Counted from the stretch's first letter, positions 36,376-45,254 are shown. The stretch: DNA of 64,000 nucleotides from Streptomyces sp. NK08204 (GCF_020400585.1 NZ_JAINVF010000004.1:310001-374000), one strand, 5' to 3'. A program made the numbers and translations. Notes: generated by a model not told the origin, from the sequence alone.

Positions 36376-37811
36376 CGGTACTCCGAAAGCCTGCGGCCTA
36401 TGCCGGCCAGCGCGCCCGCCGCGCCGAGGACGGCGAGGACGGCGGCACCGACGGCCAGCCCGCTCAGCGCGTCCCGGCCGTCACCGGCGGACTGCCGGAA
36501 CTCGTACTGCTCGTGGTCGATGGCCTTGGCGAGGTTGCTGTCGACGCCGTCGAAGCACGCGCCGGTCGAGTCCTTCGCCCCGATCACCTTGTCCAGCGCC
36601 TGCTGGAAGTTGCCGTTCTCGTCCTCGGCCCGGGCGGCGCCGTGGCGCTGCTTCCACACCGTCATGTTGCCCTCGGCCGCCTCGACCGGCGTCGTGCCCG
36701 CCCGGTCGTCGGCGAGCCTGCGGGCCTCGCCCAGCCCCTTGCCGAGCACGGACATGTCCTGGTCGAAGTCGTAGTAGTACGCGTCGTACGTCTGCCCGTC
36801 GACCGTGACGGTCTCGGCGCCGCGCGCCACCAGGCTCAGGTTCTCGCTGCCGCGCGCCTTCAGCGAGGCGATCCGGGCCTCGTGCAGGACGTTCAGCGAG
36901 CGGATGCCGTGGTCGTAGGACTCGTCGAGCCCCGACCGCGCCACCGAGTGCCCGACGACCAGCCACAGCAGCACCACGGTGGTGGCGGCGGTGGCGGCGA
37001 CCAGGCCGTGGTTCAGGACGCGGTTGGTGCGCCGGTAGGTGCGGTGCTGGGCCCAGCCGAGCGCGGCCAGGGCGAGCACGCCGAGCGCGATCGCCGCCCA
37101 CGGGTAGGGAGTCGCGTCCGCGTAGTCGGCGCGCAGCCGCTGGTTCTCCTTGGTGTAGAGATCCTCGGCCGCCGGGAGCATCTCCTTCTGCATCTTCTCG
37201 TTGGCGTACCGCAGATACGCCCCGCCGACCGGATACCCCTGCCGGTTGTAGGTCCGGGCCCTCTCGATCAGGCCCTTGTACTCGGGCAGCAGCGTGTTGA
37301 GCCTGGCGACCGTCTCCTCGGAGGCGGAACCGGACTCGGCGTTGGCGGCGGCCGTGACGAGCCCTGCGGCGGCGGTGCGGATGTCCTTCTCGTACCGGTT
37401 GCGGGAGGCGGCCGTCTCCTGCCCGCCGGCCAGGAACGCGCTGGAAGCGGCCGTGTTGGCGTCCGCCAGCGAACGGTAGATGTCCGCGGCGCCCGAGCTG
37501 AGCGGCTGGCTGCGGTGCAGCACGTCGTCGGCAGCCGCCGCGCGTTCGCTGGTCTGCCAGGCGGTGACCGCGCCGAACGCGACGACCAGGATGGCCAGTA
37601 CGGCTCCGATGATCCGCAGCCGCCCCGGCTCGGTGGTCGCGGCGGCCCGCGCCCGGTCGACGCCCTCGGCGAAGGCGGAGCGGCGCGTGGACGGTGCGGC
37701 GGGCGGCCGGCCGGGCGGCACGAGGGCCTGCCCGCCCGGCTGGGCCGGGATCGTGGGCATGACGGGGCCCGCCGTCGGCGGCGCCGTACTGCTCTGCGGC
37801 GGGTGTGTCAC
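36372..37811 (-). CDS. glnX: GlnX-like membrane sensor protein
   Basis: The 479-residue protein has a Pro-rich cytoplasmic N-terminus (about 1-60) and four membrane helices at about 66-87, 230-250, 265-285 and 449-470. Between helices 1-2 and 3-4 there are two helical extracellular domains, similar to four-helix-bundle sensor domains. This architecture and the coupling to a GlnH-type binding protein and PknG match GlnX of mycobacteria, which passes the Asp/Glu signal from GlnH to PknG. GTG 37811 has the ribosome site GGGGGAGG; it is the first gene of the operon. Confidence 0.87.
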   Translation of the reverse strand: MTHPPQSSTAPPTAGPVMPTIPAQPGGQALVPPGRPPAAPSTRRSAFAEGVDRARAAATTEPGRLRIIGAVLAILVVAFGAVTAWQTSERAAAADDVLHRSQPLSSGAADIYRSLADANTAASSAFLAGGQETAASRNRYEKDIRTAAAGLVTAAANAESGSASEETVARLNTLLPEYKGLIERARTYNRQGYPVGGAYLRYANEKMQKEMLPAAEDLYTKENQRLRADYADATPYPWAAIALGVLALAALGWAQHRTYRRTNRVLNHGLVAATAATTVVLLWLVVGHSVARSGLDESYDHGIRSLNVLHEARIASLKARGSENLSLVARGAETVTVDGQTYDAYYYDFDQDMSVLGKGLGEARRLADDRAGTTPVEAAEGNMTVWKQRHGAARAEDENGNFQQALDKVIGAKDSTGACFDGVDSNLAKAIDHEQYEFRQSAGDGRDALSGLAVGAAVLAVLGAAGALAGIGRRLSEYR

Positions 37812-37989
37812 TCGACCTCCCCCAGGTCATCGGGTCGCCGCCAAGTATCGCCGTACCGGGCCGCCGTGCGTACCGGCGTTCACTGGATCTTGATCGGATC
37901 GCAGTGTCCGCCGCTCATGTGTCTGCCGCTCATGTATACGCCGCGTGCACCTGTTCGGTTCCGCCGCCTCCCCGGCAGCCGTCGCGCGC

Positions 37990-38973
37990 CTACTGTTCCC
38001 AGAAGGCCCGCGCCCGCTCCCGCGCCCGCCTCCCCGCGCCGAGCCGGTCCAGGCCCAGCAGCGCCGCTCCCAGGACCGGGCTCGCGGTGACCAGCCGGAC
38101 GTCCGCCCTGGGGGCGCGGGCGGACAGCAGGCCGCGGACGCCGTCGTCGAGAAGGGGGTGCCCGGCGGTCAGGACGCTGCCGCCGAGCAGCACCGGCGTC
38201 TGCTCGCCGAGGAGGTCCAGGCGGGTCAGCGCCACCGTGGCCAGGGTCGCCACCTCCTCCGCCAGCCGCGCGACGATCGATCGGGCCACCGGGTCGCCGT
38301 CGGCGGCCGTCGCGAACAGCACCGGTGTCAGCTCGTGCCGGCGGGCCGGGTCGACGTGCGCCAGGTGCAGGGCCTCGACGAGCGCGTACATGGACGGCAG
38401 CCCGAAGTGCGCGGGCAGCGTACGGGACAGCGCCGTCGGCCCGCCGCGGCCGTCCTCCGCGCGGGCCGCGTGCCACAGCGCCTCTTCCGCCAGGCCCCAG
38501 CCGCCGCCCCAGTCGCCGGAGATCCGGCCGAGCGCCGGGAAACGCGCGGTACGGCCGTCGGGGCGCATGCCCACGCAGTTGATGCCCGCGCCGCAGACGA
38601 CGGCCACGCCCCGGGGCTCGTCGACCCCCGCGCGCAGGATCGCGAAGGTGTCGTTGCGCACCTCCACCGATGCCGCCCACGCGCGCGCGTGCAGCGCGGT
38701 CGCCAACTGCTGCTCCTCCACCGGCAGATCGGCGTTGGCCAGACAGGCCGACAGGTGCGTCACCGAGGCCACACCGGCGCCGGCGAACGCCCGCGCGACC
38801 GGCTCGGCGAGCGCGTCCAGCGCCCGCTCGACGCCCACCGCCGGCGGCCGGAAGCCGCCGCCGCGGGCCGTCGCCAGGACCTCGCCGGCGGCGGTGAGCA
38901 CGGCCACGTCGGTCTTGCTGTTGCCCGCGTCGACGGCGAGCAGGCGCACGGTGTCCGGTGCGGTCAGGCCCAT
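37990..38973 (-). CDS. BadF/BcrA-type ATPase, probable N-acetylglucosamine kinase
   Basis: The 327-residue protein has the ASKHA kinase fold: phosphate-1 motif VRLLAVDAGNSKTDVAVL at about 9-26, a Gly-rich AVVCGAGINCVG, and GRISGDWGGGWGLAEEALW typical of the NAGK/BadF group, plus VLLGGSVLTAG at the adenosine site. Close relatives phosphorylate N-acetylglucosamine or related sugars at the 6-position. It overlaps the GH4 gene by 10 bp, so a sugar-phosphate pathway is likely: kinase plus glycosidase of phosphorylated or unphosphorylated disaccharides. The ATG at 38973 is chosen because the open frame above it is the shadow of the GH4 gene. Confidence 0.87.
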   Translation of the reverse strand: MGLTAPDTVRLLAVDAGNSKTDVAVLTAAGEVLATARGGGFRPPAVGVERALDALAEPVARAFAGAGVASVTHLSACLANADLPVEEQQLATALHARAWAASVEVRNDTFAILRAGVDEPRGVAVVCGAGINCVGMRPDGRTARFPALGRISGDWGGGWGLAEEALWHAARAEDGRGGPTALSRTLPAHFGLPSMYALVEALHLAHVDPARRHELTPVLFATAADGDPVARSIVARLAEEVATLATVALTRLDLLGEQTPVLLGGSVLTAGHPLLDDGVRGLLSARAPRADVRLVTASPVLGAALLGLDRLGAGRRARERARAFWEQ

Positions 38974-40229
38974 CCGAGGTGCTCCCGGTTGTGCGCGATC
39001 AGCAGATCGGTCAGGCGCTCGGCGTACGCGTACTGGCCGATCAGGGGATGGGCGAGGAGCGCACGGAAGACGCGGTCCCGGCCGCCGTGCAGGGCCGCAT
39101 CCAGGGCCAGTTCCTCGTACGCCGTCACGGCCGCCACCAGGCCCGCGTGCAGCGGGTCCAGGTCCGCCACCGGCAGCGGGGCCGCGCCCGTCGCGCCCAC
39201 CGCCGCCTGCACCTCGATCACCGCGTCGTCGGGCAGGAACGGCAGCGTGCCCCTGTTGTACGTGTTCACCACCTGGTAGGGGCTGCCCGCGCCGCCCAGC
39301 AGACTCGCCGTCAGGTCCACCGCGGCCTCCGAGTAGTACGCGCCGCCGCGCCGGGCGAGCAGGCCGGGCTTCCGGTCCAGGGCGGGGTCGGCGTACAGGG
39401 TCAGCAACCGGCGTTCCAGCTCGGCCACTTCGGCCGCCCGCGACGGCTTCGTGCGCAGCTCTGCCACGACCTCGTCGTGCGCGTAGTAGTAGCGCAGGTA
39501 GTAGGACGGGATCACGCCCAGGCGGTCCAGGAGCGGCCGGGGCAGGCGCAGGTCGTCGGCGATCGCCGCGCCGTGCTCGGCGAGCAGCTCCGGAAGGGCG
39601 TTCACGCCCTCCGGGCCGCCGAGCCGCACCCCCGTCTCCCAGGTGAGGTGGTTCAGGCCCACGTGGTCCAGGTGGACGTCCTTCGGCTCGGCGCCCAGCA
39701 GCGCCGCGAACTTCCGCTGGAGGCCGATCGCCACGTTGCACAGCCCGACCGCCCGGTGCCCGGCCTGGAGCAGGGCGCGGGTGACGATGCCGACCGGGTT
39801 GGTGAAGTCGACGATCCAGGCGCGCGGGTTCCTGCGGCGGACCCGTTCGGCGATGCCGAGCACCACCGGAACCGTGCGCAGCGCCTTGGCCAGGCCGCCC
39901 GCGCCGGTCGTCTCCTGGCCGACGCAGCCGCACTCCAGCGGCCAGGTCTCGTCCCTCTCGCGGGCCGCCTGACCGCCGACGCGCAGCTGCAGCAGCACCG
40001 CGTCGGCGCCGTCGACGCCCGCGTCCAGGTCGCAGGTGGTGACGATCCGGCCGGGGTGACCCTGCCTGGCGAAGATGCGCCGGGCCAGCCCGCCGACCAG
40101 TTCCAGGCGCTCGGCGGCCGGGTCCACCAGCACCAGTTCCCCGATGGGCAGGGTGTCCCTGAGCCGGGCGAAGCCGTCGATGAGTTCGGGGGTGTAGGTC
40201 GAGCCGCCGCCGACCACGGTGAGTTTCAT
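38964..40229 (-). CDS. GH4-family 6-phospho-beta-glucosidase-like hydrolase
   Basis: The 421-residue protein starts MKLTVVGGGSTYTPELIDGF, the NAD-binding strand of family 4 glycosidases, and keeps LRVGGQAARERDE, GGLAKALRTVP, WIVDFTNPVG, the metal-ligand region GLCNVAIGLQRK and DHVGLNHLTW. These enzymes use NAD+ and Mn2+ in a redox-elimination mechanism; many act on 6-phospho-beta-glucosides, though substrate cannot be read here. The length is typical. It is the first gene of the pair with the sugar kinase. The ROK regulator gene lies 123 bp upstream on the same strand. Confidence 0.9.
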   Translation of the reverse strand: MKLTVVGGGSTYTPELIDGFARLRDTLPIGELVLVDPAAERLELVGGLARRIFARQGHPGRIVTTCDLDAGVDGADAVLLQLRVGGQAARERDETWPLECGCVGQETTGAGGLAKALRTVPVVLGIAERVRRRNPRAWIVDFTNPVGIVTRALLQAGHRAVGLCNVAIGLQRKFAALLGAEPKDVHLDHVGLNHLTWETGVRLGGPEGVNALPELLAEHGAAIADDLRLPRPLLDRLGVIPSYYLRYYYAHDEVVAELRTKPSRAAEVAELERRLLTLYADPALDRKPGLLARRGGAYYSEAAVDLTASLLGGAGSPYQVVNTYNRGTLPFLPDDAVIEVQAAVGATGAAPLPVADLDPLHAGLVAAVTAYEELALDAALHGGRDRVFRALLAHPLIGQYAYAERLTDLLIAHNREHLGWA

Positions 40230-40352
40230 GAACGGTCAACCCTTCACGTGCGGTGAGCGTGACGTCCTCGGCCGACACCTTCTGGGCGAGGAAGGACACG
40301 CGGGCATGACGAGGTCTCCCGGCGTGACGGGGGTCGTGACGGGAGGGGCGCT

Positions 40353-41615
40353 CTAGCGCGAGGTGTCGAAGACCTCGTCGCGGGTGGCCGCGAGCGCGCT
40401 CTCCAGCGCGCCCCGCAGCACAGGGTGTTCACGGACGCCGCCGACGACCAGCCGGGGGCGGGCCGCCGCCAGCTCCTCCAGTTCGGCCTGGACGAGGGTG
40501 CGCAGCGCCTCGCCGCCTGCCGTCAGGGCGGAGCCGCTGAGAACGACGAGTTCCGGGTCGAGCACGGACACCAGCGAGGCGAGACCGGTGGCCAGCCGCG
40601 TGGCGTAGGCCTGGAGCAGCTTCCGGTACGGGCCGCCCGCATGGCCGGCGGCGCGGGCCAGGAGTTCGGCGGCGGCCTCGGCGTACGGCCCCGACGGCAC
40701 GTCCTCGATGCCGAGTTCGCGGGCCAGCCCCGCTACCGCCTGGGTGCCGGCCAGTTCCTGGTAGCCGCCGCTGTTGGCCTTGGTCACCCGGCGCACCAGG
40801 GGGGTGCCCGGCACCGGCAGGAAGCCGACCTCGCCCGCGCCGCCGGTCCAGCCGCGGTGCAGCCGGCCGCCCAGGACCAGGGCGGCGCCGAGGCCCTCCG
40901 CGTTCCACAGGAGTACGAAGTCCTGGTGGCCCCTGGCGACCCCGAGCCGCTGTTCGGCGACGGCGACGAGGTTGACGTCGTTCTCGTACTCGACCGGCAT
41001 CGGCAGGGCGGCGGCGAGTTCGTCCAGCAGTGCGGGGGAGTGCCAGCCGGGCAGGTGGGAGGCGTAGCGCAACCGGCCCGTGTGGGGGTCGAAGGCGCCC
41101 GGGGTGCCGATGGCCAGCCGGTGCACGTCGCCACGGGCGAGCCCGGCGGCCTTCACGGCGCCGTCGAGGGCGTCCGTCACCTGCCGGACGACGGGGTGCG
41201 CGGGCCGTCGTCCCGGGGTGGGCAGCTCGTACGTGCCGACCGTGCGGCCGGTGATGTCGGCGACGGCGGCGCGGATGCGGTCCGGAGTGACGTCGAGCCC
41301 GGCGGCGTAGGCGGCGGTCGGGTTGATCGCGTACAACTGGGCGCTGGGGCCGGGCCGGCCCTCGCTGGTGCCGGTGACCCGGACCAGACCGGCCGCTTCC
41401 AGGCGGGCCAGCAGCTGGGAGGCGGTGGGCTTGGACAGGCCGGTGAGCCTGCCGATCCGGGTGCGGGTCAGCGGCCCGTGCTCCAGCAGGAGGTCCAGGG
41501 CGGCGCGGTCGTTCATGGCGCGCAGCACGCGAGGGGTGCCCGGCGTACCGGCGGTTGCTGCCATGGGCTCGACACCTGCCTTTCCGGCCACCCGGCTCTT
41601 CAGTGACCTGGTCAT
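40353..41615 (-). CDS. ROK-family transcriptional regulator
   Basis: The protein (420 residues from ATG 41615, or 403 from ATG 41564) has an N-terminal winged helix-turn-helix (RAALDLLLEHGPLTRTRIGRLTGLSKPTASQLLARLEAAGLV), then a ROK sugar-kinase-like domain with ENDVNLVAVAEQRLG. The usual zinc-binding cysteine cluster of active ROK kinases is missing, as in many pure regulators. It likely controls the adjacent GH4/kinase genes in response to a sugar. A perfect palindrome at 41653-41665 lies just upstream and is a likely autoregulatory site. MAATAGTPGTPRVL at 41564 is the start preferred by the typical lead of relatives; neither start has a strong ribosome site. Confidence 0.88.
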   Translation of the reverse strand: MTRSLKSRVAGKAGVEPMAATAGTPGTPRVLRAMNDRAALDLLLEHGPLTRTRIGRLTGLSKPTASQLLARLEAAGLVRVTGTSEGRPGPSAQLYAINPTAAYAAGLDVTPDRIRAAVADITGRTVGTYELPTPGRRPAHPVVRQVTDALDGAVKAAGLARGDVHRLAIGTPGAFDPHTGRLRYASHLPGWHSPALLDELAAALPMPVEYENDVNLVAVAEQRLGVARGHQDFVLLWNAEGLGAALVLGGRLHRGWTGGAGEVGFLPVPGTPLVRRVTKANSGGYQELAGTQAVAGLARELGIEDVPSGPYAEAAAELLARAAGHAGGPYRKLLQAYATRLATGLASLVSVLDPELVVLSGSALTAGGEALRTLVQAELEELAAARPRLVVGGVREHPVLRGALESALAATRDEVFDTSR

Positions 41616-41652
41616 GACGTCCAGCCGTCACGGGACGACAGCCACGATTGTT

Positions 41653-41665
41653 AGGAAACTTTCCT
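41653..41665. promoter_or_regulatory. palindromic operator upstream of ROK gene
   Basis: AGGAAACTTTCCT is a perfect 13-base palindrome around a central C, in a locally AT-rich stretch 38 bp upstream of the longest possible ROK start. Sites of the GGAAA-TTTCC type are common near Streptomyces ROK regulators. Confidence 0.6.
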
Positions 41666-41782
41666 GCCCAGTGGGAACGTAAGCCCGGGGAGACGCGGGC
41701 GTCAATGGACAACGCCGGGTTCCTGAGCTTTGATCGGCGCGCTGCGGGCGACGACCGCCCGGAACGAGCATCAGGGGGAGAC

Positions 41783-42319
41783 ATGCCGGACGTTCGGCTG
41801 CTGCTGCGTATCTGTGCCCGCGCCCTGGGGACGTTCCTGCCCATGGTGATCCTGATGTGCGGGTCCTCGGCCGTGGACAACGGAGCCACCGGACGCACGC
41901 TGCGCGACGTCGTCCACCTCATGGTCATCTGGGCGGCGCTGATACTGGTTTACGCCCTCTGCTCCTACGCGGTCCTGGCCTTCCGGGCCCGCGGTACCGG
42001 CCTCCAGGTCACCGCGGCGGCCCTCGACGCCGACCAGGTGTACGAGCTGACCCCGGAGCGGTCCCTCCGCCTGCACACCGCCCTCGGCGCGGCGGAACGA
42101 GCCTGCGACGTCACCGGCGCACCCGGCGAGGATCTCCGCTTCCGCTGGCGCCCGTTCCGCGGCAAGCTCTTCGTCGACTGCTCGGTGAGCCACGACGGGT
42201 CGACGGGAACATCCCTGCTCCGGATGCACGCGGGCAGGCCCCGGCACGCCGCGGCGGGACTCCACGGGGCGAGCGCGTTCGTCGCGCTGTGCCAGGTCGT
42301 GCGGCTCGTCAGCCGGTGA
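41783..42319 (+). CDS. hypothetical small membrane protein
   Basis: The 178-residue protein starts at ATG 41783 with a good GGGGGAG site. Two membrane helices lie at about 9-28 (ICARALGTFLPMVILMCGSS) and 43-67 (VVHLMVIWAALILVYALCSY). The C-terminal 100 residues are a soluble alpha/beta-like domain (RSLRLHTALGAAERACDVTGAPGEDLRFRWRPF). I recognise no family. The gene runs 11 bp into the convergent Uma2 remnant. Normal codon bias suggests it is real. Confidence 0.72.
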   Translation: MPDVRLLLRICARALGTFLPMVILMCGSSAVDNGATGRTLRDVVHLMVIWAALILVYALCSYAVLAFRARGTGLQVTAAALDADQVYELTPERSLRLHTALGAAERACDVTGAPGEDLRFRWRPFRGKLFVDCSVSHDGSTGTSLLRMHAGRPRHAAAGLHGASAFVALCQVVRLVSR

Positions 42320-42802
42320 GGAAGGCGGTGGTGTCGAGGGTGGGGTACGGGGCGGGGAGGGGGAGCGGGTCGCCCAGGTCGACTTTGGTGCCGGTGCCGT
42401 AGTAAGCCTCGGCGGGGTCGTCGCCAGGCAGGAACGGGTCCGTGAAGCAGTGGGCCGTCCTGGAGTGGCGGTCGATGAGGACGTAGACCGGGACTCCGGC
42501 GGCTGCATAGGCACGGTACTTGGGGCCGGTGTCGGTCTCGTGGTTCGTGGAGGTGACCTCGCCGACGAGGGTGATCATGTCGATGGGGTACCAGCCCTTG
42601 TGGGCCTTGACGTACGACTCGTCGAGTTCGGTCGGCTCACGGCGCAGGACGTAGAAGTCCGGACGACGAGAGCCATGGTGCTGCCGTCCTTGTCCGCGGC
42701 ACGGTAGCCGTTGCCCATGCCTGCGAGATCCAGGCCCGCGGAGAAGAACCGGACGGCGAGCTTGAAGGCGCCGTCGTTGTCTTCGCGTGCTGAACCGTTC
42801 CG
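42309..42802 (-). pseudogene. Uma2-family endonuclease, frameshifted and 5'-truncated
   Basis: Two reading frames give adjoining parts of one Uma2 (DUF820)-type protein. Upstream: NDGAFKLAVRFFSAGLDLAGMG to GSTMALVV. Downstream: DFYVLRREPTELDESY through MITLVGEVTSTNHETDTGPKYRAYAAAGVPVYVLIDR. The break is near 42664, where the expected Val-Val-Pro-Asp lacks one C. Upstream the frame meets a TAG at 42803, which is the stop of the MscS gene, so the N-terminal third, with the start, is gone. The preserved PD, E and K/Y catalytic-type residues show it was an enzyme before decay. A sequencing error could explain the frameshift but not the missing start. Confidence 0.7.
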
Positions 42803-43903
42803 CTACTTCGCCGGAGGCGTCGGCTGCGGAGTGATGGGTGCCGTCGCCTCCACCTGCGGGGAGTCCGTGTTGGAGAAGGCCGACGGAGCCGCCACCGCGG
42901 TCGCCGGGTCCGGGGCGGCCTCCGCGTCCTCCACGGAGGTCGCGCCGCCGACGATACGGATGCTCGCCGCGTCGAACGCCCGCTTGATCCGCCAGCGCAG
43001 TTCGCGCTCGACCGCAACCGACTTGCCCGGCATGGTCCTCGCCGAGACGCGGACCACCATCGAGTCGATGAGGACGCTGTCCAGGCCCAGCACCTCGATC
43101 GGGCCCCAGAGGAGCTCGTTCCAGGGCTCTTGCTTGCTCATGCGCTCGGCGACCTCGTCCAGCGTGGCCTTCACCCTGTCCAGGTCCTCCGACGCCCTGA
43201 CGGTGACGTCGACCCCGGCCGTCGCCCAGCCCTGGGAGAGGTTGCCGATGCGCTTGACCTCGCCGTTGCGGACGTACCAGATCTCACCGTTGTCGCCGCG
43301 CAGCTTGGTCACCCGCAGCCCGACCTCGATCACCTCGCCCGAGGCCACGCCCGCGTCGATCGTGTCGCCGACGCCGTACTGGTCCTCCAGAATCATGAAC
43401 ACGCCGGAGAGGAAGTCCGTCACGAGGTTGCGGGCGCCGAAACCGATCGCCACGCCCGCCACACCGGCGGACGCCAGCAGCGGCGCCAGGTTGATCCTGA
43501 ACGTGGACAGCACCATCAGCGCGGCCGTGCCGAGGATCAGGAAGCTCGCCACCGAGCGCAGCACCGAGCCGATCGCCTGCGAGCGCTGCCGGCGCCGCTC
43601 GGCGTTGACCAGCAGCCCGCCCAGCGCGGTGCCGTCCACGGCCTGCACCGTGCGGTTCATCCGCTCGATGAGACGGGTGATCGCCCGCCGCACGACTCCT
43701 CTGAGCGCGAACGCCACCACCACGATCAGCAGGATCTGCAGACCCATCGCCAGCCAGGTCGACCAGTTCTGCTCGACCCAGCTCGCTGCGTTCGTCGCAC
43801 TCTGCTGGGCGTCCTGGAGCGTCGGCACGGCCGGATCCGACTCCGACGGGGACGGCGTGGGCGTCGCACCGGCGGCCGACAGGACGACGGGCAAGGACGA
43901 CAC
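42803..43903 (-). CDS. small-conductance mechanosensitive channel (MscS family)
   Basis: The 366-residue protein starts at GTG 43903 with GGAGGT seven bases upstream; an in-frame GTG at 43957 has no such site. After a Ser/Pro-rich lead there are membrane helices at about 48-70 and 125-150, followed by the pore-lining helix GVAGVAIGFGARNLVTDFLSGVFMI at about 152-178 and the conserved beta domain (EDQYGVGDTIDAG, GEVIEVGLRVTKLRGDNGEIWYVRNGEV). The C-terminal cytoplasmic domain ends in a Pro/Thr-rich tail. It opens under membrane tension to release solutes after osmotic downshock. Confidence 0.93.
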   Translation of the reverse strand: MSSLPVVLSAAGATPTPSPSESDPAVPTLQDAQQSATNAASWVEQNWSTWLAMGLQILLIVVVAFALRGVVRRAITRLIERMNRTVQAVDGTALGGLLVNAERRRQRSQAIGSVLRSVASFLILGTAALMVLSTFRINLAPLLASAGVAGVAIGFGARNLVTDFLSGVFMILEDQYGVGDTIDAGVASGEVIEVGLRVTKLRGDNGEIWYVRNGEVKRIGNLSQGWATAGVDVTVRASEDLDRVKATLDEVAERMSKQEPWNELLWGPIEVLGLDSVLIDSMVVRVSARTMPGKSVAVERELRWRIKRAFDAASIRIVGGATSVEDAEAAPDPATAVAAPSAFSNTDSPQVEATAPITPQPTPPAK

Positions 43904-44268
43904 GGCAGGTACCTCCAGGTGCGGCGCGGTCCGCTCCGGCGGGGCGGGCAGGTGCACGATTCAAGGTCACGAAAAGGTCACCGGGCGGACAGGACCAACA
44001 CACTAACGGGGCATTGTGTGTGCGCCGAGCCGATCCGCAAGGAACGGCACAGGACGGACACGGCGTCCGCCGGCCCGCTCACCCCGAAACGGAAGGGTAT
44101 GAGCCCGGGCGCTTGAACCGACCCGGGTACGGGGGATGAATGCGGTGTGGTCGAAAACACTCCCAGCCCGTTACGGGGACATGGTGGCGCTCGCACCAGG
44201 CATGAGGGGAGACTGAAGCAGATCGTCCCGGCGCGAGCCACGCGCCGCCGGCGTACAAGGAGGCATCC
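43904..44268. other. divergent promoter region, mscS / HNH gene
   Basis: 365 bp with no gene I can support. It should hold the promoters of both divergent genes. I saw the ribosome sites (GGAGGT at 43911-43916 for mscS, AAGGAGG at 44257-44263 for the HNH gene) but no convincing -35/-10 pair. Confidence 0.5.
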
Positions 44269-44805
44269 GTGCCGCATGTCCTGGTCCTCAACGCGTCGTA
44301 CGAGCCCCTCGGCGTCGTACCGCTCCGCCGCGCGCTCGTCCTCGTCCTCGAGAACAAGGCAGTCTGCCTCGAGGAATCCGGCGCCTTCATGCACAGCGCA
44401 ACCGCCACCCTCCCCGCACCCAGCGTGGTCCGGCTCAAGCGATTCGTACGGGTTCCTTACCGGGGGCCCGTTCCTCTGACCCGGAGGGCGCTGTTCGCCC
44501 GCGACGGCGGCCGGTGCATGTACTGCGGTGGCGTCGCGACCAGCGTCGACCACGTCATCCCGCGAAGCCGCGGGGGCAAACACGTCTGGGACAACGTGGT
44601 GGCCTCCTGCCGCCGCTGCAACCACGTGAAGGCCGACCGCCACCTCGTCGAACTGGGCTGGCGGCTGCGGCACAAACCCGCCCCGCCCACCGGCCTGGCC
44701 TGGCGCATCATCGGCACCGGCCACAGGGACCCGCGCTGGCTGCCCTATTTGCAGCCGTACGGCGCGGACGACGCCTTGGCCCGGATCGACGGCATCTCCG
44801 CCTGA
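44269..44805 (+). CDS. HNH endonuclease
   Basis: The 178-residue protein has an HNH core at about 80-125: Cys83-x-x-Cys86 and Cys114-x-x-Cys117 form the zinc site, Asp94-His95 (SVDHVIP) carry the catalytic His, and Asn109 with His119 close the motif (GGKHVWDNVV, CNHVK). The first 60 residues (MPHVLVLNASYEPLGVVPLR) match the standard lead of a conserved actinobacterial HNH protein, so it is probably chromosomal housekeeping and not phage. It should nick or cut DNA with a divalent metal; the target is unknown. GTG 44269 follows AAGGAGG at good distance. Confidence 0.9.
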   Translation: MPHVLVLNASYEPLGVVPLRRALVLVLENKAVCLEESGAFMHSATATLPAPSVVRLKRFVRVPYRGPVPLTRRALFARDGGRCMYCGGVATSVDHVIPRSRGGKHVWDNVVASCRRCNHVKADRHLVELGWRLRHKPAPPTGLAWRIIGTGHRDPRWLPYLQPYGADDALARIDGISA

Positions 44806-44860
44806 CGATCCGGGCCTTCGTGTACTCCCTGGTCACAGGGCATGTGCACGGCCGGTCCCC

Positions 44861-44900
44861 AGGCGCGTGCACGGCCGGTCACCGTGCCGTGCACGCGCCT
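44861..44900 (+). terminator. strong hairpin after HNH gene
   Basis: A perfect 15-bp stem (AGGCGCGTGCACGGC and its complement) with a 10-nt loop, starting 55 bp after the HNH stop. A T-rich CTTTG lies downstream. GTGCACGGCCGGTC is also directly repeated at 44844 and 44868, so alternative pairings exist. Confidence 0.7.
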
Positions 44901-45029
44901 TGTGCGTCTTTGTGCGTCTGCCGACCCGTCCACGGGGTAGGCCTGCATGTGTCCGCAGTCGCCCCCGGCACTGGACGTGCCGGCGTGCCGACGCACCGAC
45001 GCACCGACGCACACGACAAGGAGGCCCCC

Positions 45030-45254
45030 GTGGCCGCACCGGCTCATCTCTTCCGTCCTTCGGTTCCGGGCCAGTGGAAACCGGCGCACGCCTGCGTCTG
45101 CAGCGCCGAGGGCGCGTGCGCGCAGGCCCCGCTGACCAGCGAGCCGCCGCTGCCCGACGCCGAGCCCCTCACCAGCGAGCCGCCCCTCGCCGGTGCCGCC
45201 CCGCTGACCAGCGAATCCGACCCGGTCCCGGACTCCTTCGACGCGGGACTGTAG
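45030..45254 (+). CDS. small repeat-containing protein coupled to malQ
   Basis: The 74-residue protein starts at GTG 45030 behind AAGGAGG at ideal distance and ends with a TAG that touches the malQ ATG, so translation is probably coupled. It has three Cys in its first half (HACVCSAEGACAQ) and three copies of a PLTSEPPL-type unit in the second half. No signal peptide is seen. I recognise no family. Repeated CGACGCAC units lie just upstream at 44992-45015. The good ribosome site and the junction with malQ are the reasons to call it. Confidence 0.6.
   Translation: MAAPAHLFRPSVPGQWKPAHACVCSAEGACAQAPLTSEPPLPDAEPLTSEPPLAGAAPLTSESDPVPDSFDAGL

Noticed and set aside
38974..40299. Upstream extension of the sugar-kinase frame to 769 codons
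   Set aside because: The extra part is antisense-like, out-of-frame reading of the GH4 gene on the same strand; the kinase starts at ATG 38973.
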